A DNA stretch of 64,000 nt from an uncultured Bacilli bacterium (lineage in GTDB: Bacteria > Bacillota_I > Bacilli_A > RF39 > UBA660): NCBI GenBank assembly GCA_910584655.1, contig CAJUBJ010000003.1, positions 1 to 64,000 of the forward strand, written 5' to 3'. The notes under the pieces are model-generated. The model was not told the origin of the DNA, did no database searches, and was given only the letters and a program-made list of their open reading frames with translations. This document shows, piece by piece, positions 31,952-39,588 of the stretch. Positions within the stretch are counted from its first letter, which is position 1. Each line of letters starts with the position of its first letter. The position numbers and the translations under genes are program-made.

Positions 31952-32614
31952 ATGAAAAAAATAAATACGGTGGATTTATGGACTGAACAATATGAAAATC
32001 AGTATGAATGTTTTAATGGAGCATTTGTTGATGGATTTTCAGATGATAATATTCCTTTTGATGAGTATAAAGTAGTAAGAAATTGTAATTGTTTGATAGA
32101 AGTAGAACATCCTGATATAAAGATAAGTAATAAACATAACGCAATAGTTTTTTATAAAAATAAGGAAGTAGTAAGATTAGTTGTATTAAATAAAGATACA
32201 GATGTTGATAAATGTATAAGTGTGGCGTTAGATCAGTATTATGGAGATAAAATATTAAGAGATATTTATGAAAAAAATAATATATCTTGTAAAGTTTTGG
32301 ATATGCAAGAAGAACCTGTAGTGAAAGAAGCTAATGATAATAAAAGGGAAACTGATGTTGGTTCTTGTGATCGATGGAATCTTTTATATAGTATGTTAAA
32401 AGGAAGTTATACAGAAAGTGATACTTCTTATGGTAATTTTGAAAGTGATAGATATGAATTTATTCCTAATGTGTATATAAAATATGAGTTATCAACAAAT
32501 ACAGAGAAGTTTTTAATAGAACATAGATGTGCTTTTATTAATACTATAAAAACAAGATTAATACCTATACAAGAGAATTCACCTTTGACAATGGATAGAA
32601 ATAAAGGAGAATAA
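31952..32614 (+). CDS. Unknown protein
   Basis: 220 residues, acidic, no signal or membrane helix, no recognised domain. A beta-rich middle (HNAIVFYKNKEVVRLVVLN) is followed by a polar linker (EEPVVKEANDNKRETD) and a second region with DRWNLLYSMLKGSYTESD. It sits 11 nt after another unknown and 2 nt before the cupin gene. GAGG at 31941-31944 is a modest RBS. Confidence 0.6.
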   Translation: MKKINTVDLWTEQYENQYECFNGAFVDGFSDDNIPFDEYKVVRNCNCLIEVEHPDIKISNKHNAIVFYKNKEVVRLVVLNKDTDVDKCISVALDQYYGDKILRDIYEKNNISCKVLDMQEEPVVKEANDNKRETDVGSCDRWNLLYSMLKGSYTESDTSYGNFESDRYEFIPNVYIKYELSTNTEKFLIEHRCAFINTIKTRLIPIQENSPLTMDRNKGE

Positions 32615-32616
32615 TT

Positions 32617-32961
32617 ATGGAATATATAAAGAAGAGTGAAGCAGAGTTCTATAGTGGAGATGGGTATTCAGGGATGGATTATCCTTGTCAAGATAAAGAT
32701 ATAAATTTTGCAGTTATAAATATAAATGGTAGAAGTCCTAAGAGTGGATATCAAGTTAATACGGGGTGTAAGGAGTTACTTTATATTATTAGTGGTAGTG
32801 GGACTTTGTACAAGAAAGATAGTGAAGATGTTATTAAATTTAATCAGGGTGATGTAATAATTATTGATAAAAATGAATGTTATGCTTTTTCTGGAAACTT
32901 TGAAGCAGGAGTTCCATGCACGCCAGCATGGACTAGTGAACAACATGAGTATGTAGATTAA
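32617..32961 (+). CDS. Small cupin-fold protein
   Basis: 114 residues forming a single cupin barrel: CKELLYIISGSGTLYKKD for motif 1 and FNQGDVIIIDKNECYAF for motif 2. The usual metal-binding His pair of motif 1 is missing (KELLY), so it may bind a ligand without a metal or use other residues. TPAWTSEQHEYVD at the C-terminus resembles small cupins linked to sugar or mannose-6-phosphate-isomerase-like proteins. Third gene of its transcript. Confidence 0.75.
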   Translation: MEYIKKSEAEFYSGDGYSGMDYPCQDKDINFAVININGRSPKSGYQVNTGCKELLYIISGSGTLYKKDSEDVIKFNQGDVIIIDKNECYAFSGNFEAGVPCTPAWTSEQHEYVD

Positions 32962-33081
32962 GGTGATTTTTAGTCTTCTTTAGTGAAATTGAAGAAATAG
33001 TTAAAGATGTAAGATTATTTTTAAATTACAACGTCATGGAGAATTAATAAAATAGATATATTATTTAAGGAGATGTTTTTT

Positions 33082-34008
33082 ATGAAAGTTTATTCAATTA
33101 TAAGTGATTATAGTAAAGAAGCTATAGATAAGTTAAAAAGTAGTGGTATAAGTGTTGATGTAAATTCTGATAATAAAAATTATAATACTAATGATTTAAT
33201 AGACTTGCTAGAGAAATATGATGTGTTAGTTATTGGAGTAAAAACTATAATTTCTAAGGAAATTTTAAAGTATGTTAAGTCTCCTAAGATTATTGCTTCG
33301 TTGTCTATTGGGTTAGATCATATAGATGAAGATGTTATTAATTCTAATAAAGTAAAAGTAATAAATATAAAAAAATCTATAGCCCATTCTGTAGCAGAAC
33401 ACATATTTTCATTGATATTATCATTGAGCAAAAGAATATATGAATCTAATAGTTTAGTTTTAGAAGGTAATGGAAATAGAAAATTTGTTCATGAAAAGCC
33501 AGAAGATATTTTTGGAAAAACTTTGGGACTTGTTGGAGCTGGAAATATTACAAAAGAAGTGGTTAAAATAGCAAAATGTTTTAATATGAATATGATTTGT
33601 TATACGCAAAATCCTGATAAACATAGGGATTTATCAGAATATGGAGTTGTATTTGAAGACCTTGATAAAGTTTTAAAAGATAGTGATATTATTAATATAA
33701 GTGTTCCTTTAAACAATAAAACAAATAATATAGTTTCTCAGGATAAAATAGATTTAATGAAAAATAATGCAATCTTTATTAATACTTCACGAGCTGAAGT
33801 TGTAGACGTTGATTATTTGTTAAAGAAAGCAGATAACTATAGTAGTTTTTATGTTGGGTTAGATATAGATTGTGATAAATATTATAACTTATTTAACGTT
33901 TATAGAAAAAATGTTATTATTACACCACATATAGCAGGTGTAACAAAACAATCAATTGATAAGATGGATTTAGAAATAGCAAAAGAATTGATAAGTTTGA
34001 ATAAATAA
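33082..34008 (+). CDS. D-isomer-specific 2-hydroxyacid dehydrogenase family protein
   Basis: 308 residues. The NAD domain has LGLVGAGNITKEVVKIA (GxGxxT instead of GxGxxG), NISVPLNNKT, the catalytic Arg in INTSRAEVVD and the catalytic His in ITPHIAGVT. SIAHSVAEHIFSLILSL precedes the NAD domain as usual. It should interconvert a 2-keto acid and D-2-hydroxy acid; substrate unknown. AAGGAG at 33067-33072 fits ATG 33082, not 33073. The preceding 120 nt hold no other recognisable element beyond AT-rich sequence. Confidence 0.85.
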   Translation: MKVYSIISDYSKEAIDKLKSSGISVDVNSDNKNYNTNDLIDLLEKYDVLVIGVKTIISKEILKYVKSPKIIASLSIGLDHIDEDVINSNKVKVINIKKSIAHSVAEHIFSLILSLSKRIYESNSLVLEGNGNRKFVHEKPEDIFGKTLGLVGAGNITKEVVKIAKCFNMNMICYTQNPDKHRDLSEYGVVFEDLDKVLKDSDIINISVPLNNKTNNIVSQDKIDLMKNNAIFINTSRAEVVDVDYLLKKADNYSSFYVGLDIDCDKYYNLFNVYRKNVIITPHIAGVTKQSIDKMDLEIAKELISLNK

Positions 34009-34035
34009 AGAACTCATAAAATATGAGCTCTTTTT
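34007..34035. terminator. Bidirectional terminator between convergent genes
   Basis: AAAGAACTCAT / ATGAGCTCTTT stem with one mismatch, 5-nt loop, T run on the plus strand. Confidence 0.75.
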
Positions 34036-34798
34036 AGTTAACTTCTTTTTTTAATCTAGCTGTTTCAGATATTAATTTAGCTTCTCTTTCTTTTAATTCA
34101 CTAGTTCTTTTATCTTTAATCTCTTCATAAGGTGTTGTTAAATCAGTAGAGTAAGTGCCACACATTAGTTGAGAGAATATTTCTGTGGTTCTTTCATCTT
34201 TAGCATTTATTCTAAAATATAAATAGTCATATTCAGCTGTTGCTTCATTTTTCTTTTTGTAACTATTTAATTCATATTCTAAAGATGTAACGATATCTTT
34301 TACGATAAATTCTCCTTCACCAACGTAATTTAATTTAGTGTAATTGTGACTTATATATTTAGCAGCATTTATATCGTATAAACAATTATTTATAATTAAT
34401 ATATTGGGAATATCAGTTAGTTCAAAACTTCCTATTTTTACTTCCATTCTTTCTGCAACATTATCTATTAACTTTATATGTCTTAATTCAGTCCATGAGC
34501 GACCATCATCTGCACAATCTATTTGACAAATAAAATCATTTTCACTAATACGTGTTATTTTTTTAACATAAGGTAAGAACATTAAATTTCTTTCAGCATA
34601 AGTTTCTTTATCACTAAATATTTCTTCCCCTTGCTCATTAATTAAACCATAGCATTCATACTTTTCATTTCTGCCAAAATCAATTGTTGCTTTAGCTACA
34701 CCTATACCATTAATGAATTCTACTTCATCAGGATTATAAGTTATTGATTTTACACCACTTCTTAAATATGAAACATCATTAATTTTTACTTCTTCCAT
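34034..34798 (-). CDS. Unknown protein
   Basis: 254 residues, soluble, mostly beta-rich by pattern (KATIDFGRNEKYECYGLINEQGEEIF, NDFICQIDCADDGRSW) with a charged helical C-terminus (KRTSELKEREAKLISETARL). The phrase YGLINEQGEEIF resembles the short repeated strands of WG-repeat/KWG proteins, but I see only one or two degenerate units. GGAGGA precedes ATG 34798. Single-gene unit. Confidence 0.6.
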   Translation of the reverse strand: MEEVKINDVSYLRSGVKSITYNPDEVEFINGIGVAKATIDFGRNEKYECYGLINEQGEEIFSDKETYAERNLMFLPYVKKITRISENDFICQIDCADDGRSWTELRHIKLIDNVAERMEVKIGSFELTDIPNILIINNCLYDINAAKYISHNYTKLNYVGEGEFIVKDIVTSLEYELNSYKKKNEATAEYDYLYFRINAKDERTTEIFSQLMCGTYSTDLTTPYEEIKDKRTSELKEREAKLISETARLKKEVN

Positions 34799-34824
34799 AC
34801 ATATATCCTCCAATAGTGATGTTT

Positions 34825-34853
34825 ATTATAAAATAAATGAATCTTTTTGTAAA
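34825..34853 (-). promoter_or_regulatory. Promoter of the minus-strand unknown gene
   Basis: Minus strand TTTACA, 17 nt, TATAAT. It is divergent from the promoter at 34872-34880. Confidence 0.6.
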
Positions 34854-34871
34854 TGGAATATTTTATTTGTA

Positions 34872-34880
34872 TGATATAAT
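34872..34880 (+). promoter_or_regulatory. Extended -10 promoter of the CAT-like gene
   Basis: TGATATAAT, exact TGnTATAAT, 27 nt before ATG 34908. Confidence 0.6.
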
Positions 34881-34907
34881 AACTACAAGTAAATTTAGGA
34901 GGTAAGT

Positions 34908-35558
34908 ATGAAGAAATTAGATATGTCTGGAGATAGAGAAAAAACTTATAATTGGTTTAAAACATTTTCTAATAGTACATATAGCTGTAATGTAGTGATG
35001 GATGTTACTAAACTTATAGAATATACAAAAGAACATAATACTTCATTTTTTATAAACCTTTTGTATATTGTTGTAAATGGGTTGAATAGTATTGACGAGA
35101 TGAAAATGAGACTGGTTGGTGAAGAACCAGTTATATTTGATGAAATTAATCCTGCTTTTACAGTTATGACAAAAACAGGAACATTTGAAAATGTAAGATT
35201 TAAAAATGTTAAGGATTATAGAGAGTTTTATAATATTGCAGATGGGAAAATTGATAGAACTAAGAATAAAGTAGAAATCGAAAAAGAAAATTATAATCCA
35301 GAAAATTGTTATGATGAGTATTATATTACTTGTTTACCTTGGATAGAATTTACACAATTAACACATCCTATTCCTGATGATAAATGTTCACAATGTATAC
35401 CTAGAATATGTTGGGGTAAGTATTATGAAGAAAATGGAAGATATAAAATGAATTTAAATATAACAGTTAGTCATATTTTTGTTGATGGTTATCCTTTATC
35501 TAAGACATTTATTAAGATTCAAGATTTGCTTGATAATGTAGAGGAATATTTAAAGTAG
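34908..35558 (+). CDS. Chloramphenicol acetyltransferase-like (CAT fold) protein
   Basis: 216 residues, the usual CAT length. RMRLVGE, FTVMTKTGTFENVRF, CLPWIEFTQLTHPIP and SHIFVDGYPLS match CAT landmarks; the catalytic His and Asp-Gly of HHxxxDG are present as SHIFVDG (first His replaced by Ser, catalytic second His kept). CAT proteins acetylate chloramphenicol from acetyl-CoA, but chromosomal homologues like this often act on other acceptors; resistance is not established. AGGAGG at 34898-34903 is a strong RBS. Confidence 0.78.
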   Translation: MKKLDMSGDREKTYNWFKTFSNSTYSCNVVMDVTKLIEYTKEHNTSFFINLLYIVVNGLNSIDEMKMRLVGEEPVIFDEINPAFTVMTKTGTFENVRFKNVKDYREFYNIADGKIDRTKNKVEIEKENYNPENCYDEYYITCLPWIEFTQLTHPIPDDKCSQCIPRICWGKYYEENGRYKMNLNITVSHIFVDGYPLSKTFIKIQDLLDNVEEYLK

Positions 35559-35604
35559 TAGAATCTTATTCATTATTCTGATTGAGATGCTGAAAATAGA
35601 AAAT

Positions 35605-35637
35605 AAAAAAACTAAGTATACTTATAATACTTAGTTA
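35605..35637 (-). terminator. Terminator of the tRNA-Gly gene
   Basis: Minus strand AACTAAGTAT/ATACTTAGTT, 10-bp stem, followed by TTTTT. Confidence 0.85.
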
Positions 35638-35648
35638 AATTTATTAAA

Positions 35649-35723
35649 TGGAGCAAGTGAGCGGAATCGAACCGCCATCTCAACCTTGGCAAGGTCGCAT
35701 ACTAACCGTTGTACTACACCTGC
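35649..35723 (-). tRNA. tRNA-Gly (anticodon GCC), CCA encoded
   Basis: The minus strand folds as a tRNA: acceptor GCAGGTG/CACTTGC, D arm, anticodon stem CGACC/GGTTG with loop TTGCCAA (anticodon GCC), T arm GGCGG-TTCGATT-CCGCT approximately, discriminator T and encoded CCA at the 3' end. It stands alone between the CAT-like gene and the LTA-synthase-like gene. The remaining 35559-35862 interval holds its terminator and the two divergent promoters. Confidence 0.95.
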
Positions 35724-35746
35724 ATACATGTTTTGCATGTAAATTG

Positions 35747-35775
35747 ATAATATCATTATTTTTATTAAAATTCAA
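35747..35775 (-). promoter_or_regulatory. tRNA-Gly promoter
   Basis: Minus strand TTGAAT, 17 nt, TATTAT with extended -10 TG. Confidence 0.65.
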
Positions 35776-35809
35776 GTGTAAATTTAAAAAAAGTGCAATT
35801 TTAAGTTTA

Positions 35810-35839
35810 TTGAACGTTGCATATTAAATATGGTATAAT
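35810..35839 (+). promoter_or_regulatory. Promoter of the first LTA-synthase-like gene
   Basis: TTGAAC at 35810-35815, 18 nt, TATAAT at 35834-35839 with extended TG at 35831-35832. Confidence 0.7.
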
Positions 35840-35862
35840 GATATTCGTAAGAAGGGATTAAT

Positions 35863-37989
35863 TTGAAAAAGAAAATAATTAATATTCTTAAGAAAACAAG
35901 AAAAAAAATATCAAAGTATTTATCTACAAATAGATTGTTCTTAACATTTGTGGTTTTTACATTAATTGAAACAGTATTGTTAAGAAACTTTACATTTTCA
36001 TTAAGAGGAACTGATGAATATACTCCTTTTGAACCATTAATATGTGATTTAGCATTACTTATTATAATTGGATCATTTGGTTATTTTGTTAAACCTAAAA
36101 AACAATTTAATTATTACTTTGCTTGGATGTTAATAGTAACACTTATGTGTGTTATAAATTCTATATATTATGTATTTTATACTTCGTTTGCTTCATTCAG
36201 TTTATTAGCAGAACTAGGTTTAGTTGGAGAAGTTGGAGATTCTTTAGTTGAAAAGTTTAGAGTCATTGATTTTATTTATGTAATATTTCCAATTCTTTAT
36301 TTATTGATACATACAAAGTTAAAAAAGGGAAGTTATTATACTTTTGTTAGTAAAATTGAGAATAGTAAAAAGATGTTTACTTCTACAATATTAGCTGGAG
36401 TAATAGTACTTGCATTTACTTTAGTTAATGTAGATGGAACTGATGTAAGTAGATTAGTAAAACAATGGAATAGAGAATTAGTAGTTCAAAGATTTGGTAT
36501 AGTTTTATACCAAGGTAATGATTTGATACAGAGTTTGACTCCAAAAATTAATTCGTTGTTTGGATATGATGAAGCTGCTAAGAACTTTAAAGATTTTTAT
36601 AGTAAGAAGTTTAGTACAGAGGAACATAAAGATAATAAATATACTGGTGTTCTTGAGGGAATGAATATTGTATTTGTTCATATGGAAAGTATTCAAAACT
36701 TTTTAGTAAATATGAAAGTAAATAATGTGGAGATTACACCTACATTAAATAAATTAAGTAAAGAAGGAATGTATTTTAGTAATTTTTATCCTCAAATAAG
36801 TATTGGAACTAGTAGTGATACTGAGTTTACTTTAAACACTTCGTTAATGCCAGCGAATAGTGGTACAGCTTTTGTACAGTATTATGATAGAAATTATGCA
36901 AGTATACCTAAAATATTGACTGAAAAAGGATATTATACTTTTAGTAGTCATGCTAATAATCCTTCAATGTGGAATAGAAGTAATATGCATCCTAGTTTAG
37001 GATATCAAGAAATGATATTTAAAGATAAGTTTGAAGGAACAGATAAATCAGATTCTAGATGGGTTGGATTAGGATTAAGTGACTATGATTATTTCTTACA
37101 ATTGCAATCTAAATTAGAAAAAATAGAAAATGAACATGAAAATTATATGGGAACTTTAATTCAATTATCAAATCATTCACCATATGCTGCTACAGAATTT
37201 AATCCAGAATTATATAATTATTTTGGTAAACTAGATTTAACTAATACATATACAATTATTGATCCAGATACTGGAAAAGAAAAAACTGAAACTGTAGATT
37301 ATTTAAAAGATACTAGATTAGGTAATTATTTAATTAGTGTTCATTATGCTGATATGGCTTTAGGAACATTTGTTGATTATATTGAAAAAAGTGATTATTA
37401 TGATAATACTGTATTTGTTTTCTATGGTGATCATGATGCAAGATTAGATAAATCTGAGTATCAATACTATTATAATTATAATACTAAGACGAATGTATTA
37501 TATGAAGAAGAAGATCCAGAATATTTTAATTATGATAACTTTGTTCATGAAACTAATAAGAGAACACCACTTGTTATATGGACAAAAAATAAAGAAGTTT
37601 CTAAAAAAATTAGACGTGTTAATGAAAATGTAATGGGAATGTATGATATATTGCCTACTTTAGGAAATATGATGAATTTTGATTACAAATATGCATTAGG
37701 TCATGATATTTATGATATTGGATCAGATAATGTTGTAATATTTCCAAATGGTAACTTTGTTACTAATAAGGTTTATTATAATAATGCTTCTGGTAATTAT
37801 ATGGTATTAAATACTGAAGAGAATAAGAAAAATAATGTTGGAATGCTTGTAATTAATGAAGATTATATAAGTAATTTAAAGAATTATACTGATGAAATAT
37901 TGAGTGTATCTAATGATATATTAGTACATGATTTGATAGAAAAAGAGGGGAAGAATATTCCGCAAATAGAGAATAGTGAGGGTAAATAA
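35863..37989 (+). CDS. LTA-synthase-family membrane sulfatase
   Basis: 708 residues. About five N-terminal membrane helices (residues 22-195) precede an extracellular alkaline-phosphatase/sulfatase domain with HMESIQ (metal Glu), GTSSDTEFTLNTSLMP (nucleophile region), HYADMALGTF and FYGDHDAR (metal Asp-His). It should transfer or hydrolyse phosphoglycerol-type groups on teichoic-acid-like polymers. The nucleophile position, Thr in S. aureus LtaS, is Ser here by my alignment. The start is TTG 35863 with AAGAAGGGA upstream; no better ATG exists nearby. Co-transcribed with the next gene. Confidence 0.85.
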   Translation: MKKKIINILKKTRKKISKYLSTNRLFLTFVVFTLIETVLLRNFTFSLRGTDEYTPFEPLICDLALLIIIGSFGYFVKPKKQFNYYFAWMLIVTLMCVINSIYYVFYTSFASFSLLAELGLVGEVGDSLVEKFRVIDFIYVIFPILYLLIHTKLKKGSYYTFVSKIENSKKMFTSTILAGVIVLAFTLVNVDGTDVSRLVKQWNRELVVQRFGIVLYQGNDLIQSLTPKINSLFGYDEAAKNFKDFYSKKFSTEEHKDNKYTGVLEGMNIVFVHMESIQNFLVNMKVNNVEITPTLNKLSKEGMYFSNFYPQISIGTSSDTEFTLNTSLMPANSGTAFVQYYDRNYASIPKILTEKGYYTFSSHANNPSMWNRSNMHPSLGYQEMIFKDKFEGTDKSDSRWVGLGLSDYDYFLQLQSKLEKIENEHENYMGTLIQLSNHSPYAATEFNPELYNYFGKLDLTNTYTIIDPDTGKEKTETVDYLKDTRLGNYLISVHYADMALGTFVDYIEKSDYYDNTVFVFYGDHDARLDKSEYQYYYNYNTKTNVLYEEEDPEYFNYDNFVHETNKRTPLVIWTKNKEVSKKIRRVNENVMGMYDILPTLGNMMNFDYKYALGHDIYDIGSDNVVIFPNGNFVTNKVYYNNASGNYMVLNTEENKKNNVGMLVINEDYISNLKNYTDEILSVSNDILVHDLIEKEGKNIPQIENSEGK

Positions 37990-38669
37990 TGGTTAGAAAA
38001 GTGAAAACTGAAAAAGGTAAAAAGAAACAAGTAAAAAAGATTATTATAATTGTTTTGATTACAATAATTTTAATTGCTTTATTTGGTTTCTGTTTATGGA
38101 AGTTTGTATTTGATAAAAAAGATAATAAAGTTGCACAACCAGTTAAAATATTGGATAGTCTTGATGAATATGGGTATGATTTAAGTGATAAGGATTCATC
38201 TTACTACAAGAAAGAGTATGAAAGTTTAAAAAGTTTATTAAAAAGTGATAATGTAGATGAGAAAGAGTATTCTACATTAGTTGCTAGAATGTTTACAATA
38301 GATTTATATACACTTAGTACTAAAATAAATAAGTATGATGTTGGTGGAGCAGAGTTTTATCATAAAAATAAGAAAGCTATGTTTGAGCAAAAAGTAATGG
38401 ATACTTTATATTCAACTATGTTAGATAATACGTTTGGTGATAGAAAGCAAGAATTACCAGAAGTAAAAGATATAGAAACAGTAAGTGTTGAAGAGACAAC
38501 ATATAAGATAGATGAAACAGATGTAGAAGGATATCTTGTTAAGTTAAATATAACTTATGTTAAAGATTTAAATTATGATACTGAAGCTTCAGTTGTTGTT
38601 TGTAAAGAAGATGGAGTAAGATGGAGTGTTGTTGATTTTCAACCTACTTTAAATCCCAAATATAAATAA
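37989..38669 (+). CDS. Unknown single-pass membrane protein
   Basis: 226 residues. A Lys-rich cytoplasmic start, one membrane helix (about 17-38, IIIIVLITIILIALFGF), and an outside domain of about 185 residues with a beta-rich end (YLVKLNITYVKDLNYDTEASVVV, WSVVDFQPT) that could be NTF2-like. Its ATG overlaps the stop of the LTA-synthase-like gene, so it is probably an accessory factor of that enzyme. A strong terminator follows. Confidence 0.65.
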   Translation: MVRKVKTEKGKKKQVKKIIIIVLITIILIALFGFCLWKFVFDKKDNKVAQPVKILDSLDEYGYDLSDKDSSYYKKEYESLKSLLKSDNVDEKEYSTLVARMFTIDLYTLSTKINKYDVGGAEFYHKNKKAMFEQKVMDTLYSTMLDNTFGDRKQELPEVKDIETVSVEETTYKIDETDVEGYLVKLNITYVKDLNYDTEASVVVCKEDGVRWSVVDFQPTLNPKYK

Positions 38670-38672
38670 AAT

Positions 38673-38700
38673 AACGAGTTCTTTATTTTGAACTCGTTTT
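38673..38700. terminator. Terminator between convergent genes
   Basis: AACGAGTTC/GAACTCGTT 9-bp stem, 8-nt loop, TTTT. The metallophosphoesterase stop lies within it on the other strand. Confidence 0.8.
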
Positions 38701-39540
38701 ATTTTGACATTTTATAGTTAGGAATTCGACATTTTTTTGAAAAATGAAGTCAAATTTGTGAAATAGTTTTGTTGAATGACTTAATTTTGTTATTCCTTCA
38801 TAAACATATCCATCTCTTTCATATATATGTCCTTGAGCATATTTTGGAAATAGTGTTCTTGCTGGAGATATTATTCCTCTAGATGATTTGAATATTTTAT
38901 TTATGGGATATGATAATATGAAAGGTAAACAACCATTATGCATATGACCTGATAAAATTAAGTTACTTTTATTTAGGTTATGGTTTGGGTTTTCTTTTAC
39001 AAATTTATAAATATTTATTGGGCTATGACATAATGTTACGTTGTAGTTTGTGTCATTTAAGTTACATTTTAAATTGTTAACTTCTTTACAGAATGTTTCA
39101 TATTTTTCATTATCAATTTCATAATAATTGTAAGACATATTGAAACCATAGAATGTAATATTGTTGATGCTGAATGTTGTATCATTTAAATAATAAAGGT
39201 TATTTATACTGTTTAACATTTCTATGAATTTAGTATTTTTATTAGATGTCCAATTTTTCATTGATCCTTTTTTTTCATCATGATTTCCGGTACTAACTAA
39301 AGTTATAGTATAATTTGCAAGTTCTTTTAAGAATTTTTCTAATTTAGTTAAATCTGTTGTATCTGAACTATCTAGAATATCTCCAACAATAGTTATGAAG
39401 TCTGGTTTGTTTTCTTTGATTTGATTTAAAATTCTATCAAAGATTTTTTGATTATAATCAGGATAGTAGTGGATATCACTAATAACAGCTATTTTAAAAT
39501 CTTTTACTTCTTTTGTTGTATAAAATGTTTCATTATGCAT
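38683..39540 (-). CDS. Metallophosphoesterase
   Basis: 285 residues. Motifs in order: SDIHYYPDYN (DxH), VGDILDSSD (GD...D), STGNHDEKKGS (GNHD), LCHSPIN and SGHMHNGC (GHxH), the complete calcineurin-like set binding two metals. No signal peptide; the cut members are often cytoplasmic or membrane-associated (YaeI/YkuE-like UDP-diacylglucosamine or phosphodiester hydrolases). AAAGGAGAA precedes ATG 39540. It lies downstream of the LCP gene, with a weak hairpin between. Confidence 0.87.
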   Translation of the reverse strand: MHNETFYTTKEVKDFKIAVISDIHYYPDYNQKIFDRILNQIKENKPDFITIVGDILDSSDTTDLTKLEKFLKELANYTITLVSTGNHDEKKGSMKNWTSNKNTKFIEMLNSINNLYYLNDTTFSINNITFYGFNMSYNYYEIDNEKYETFCKEVNNLKCNLNDTNYNVTLCHSPINIYKFVKENPNHNLNKSNLILSGHMHNGCLPFILSYPINKIFKSSRGIISPARTLFPKYAQGHIYERDGYVYEGITKLSHSTKLFHKFDFIFQKNVEFLTIKCQNKTSSK

Positions 39541-39563
39541 TTTTATTTCTCCTTTAAAATTAA

Positions 39564-39585
39564 AAGTACCCTATAGGAGGTACTT
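39564..39585 (-). terminator. Possible attenuating terminator after the LCP gene
   Basis: AAGTACC/GGTACTT 7-bp stem followed by a broken T run on the minus strand. It may let some transcription through to the metallophosphoesterase gene. Confidence 0.5.
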
Positions 39586-39588
39586 CTT

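Noticed and set aside
26311..35558. A full phage-like Z-genome (2-aminoadenine DNA) pathway
   Set aside because: Only the PurZ-like substitutions are seen. No MazZ, no DpoZ-type polymerase and no phage structural genes are present, and the HD gene at 10.3 kb is not specifically DatZ-like.
34908..35558. Chloramphenicol resistance gene
   Set aside because: The protein is CAT-like with the catalytic His, but divergence and chromosomal context do not allow a resistance call.
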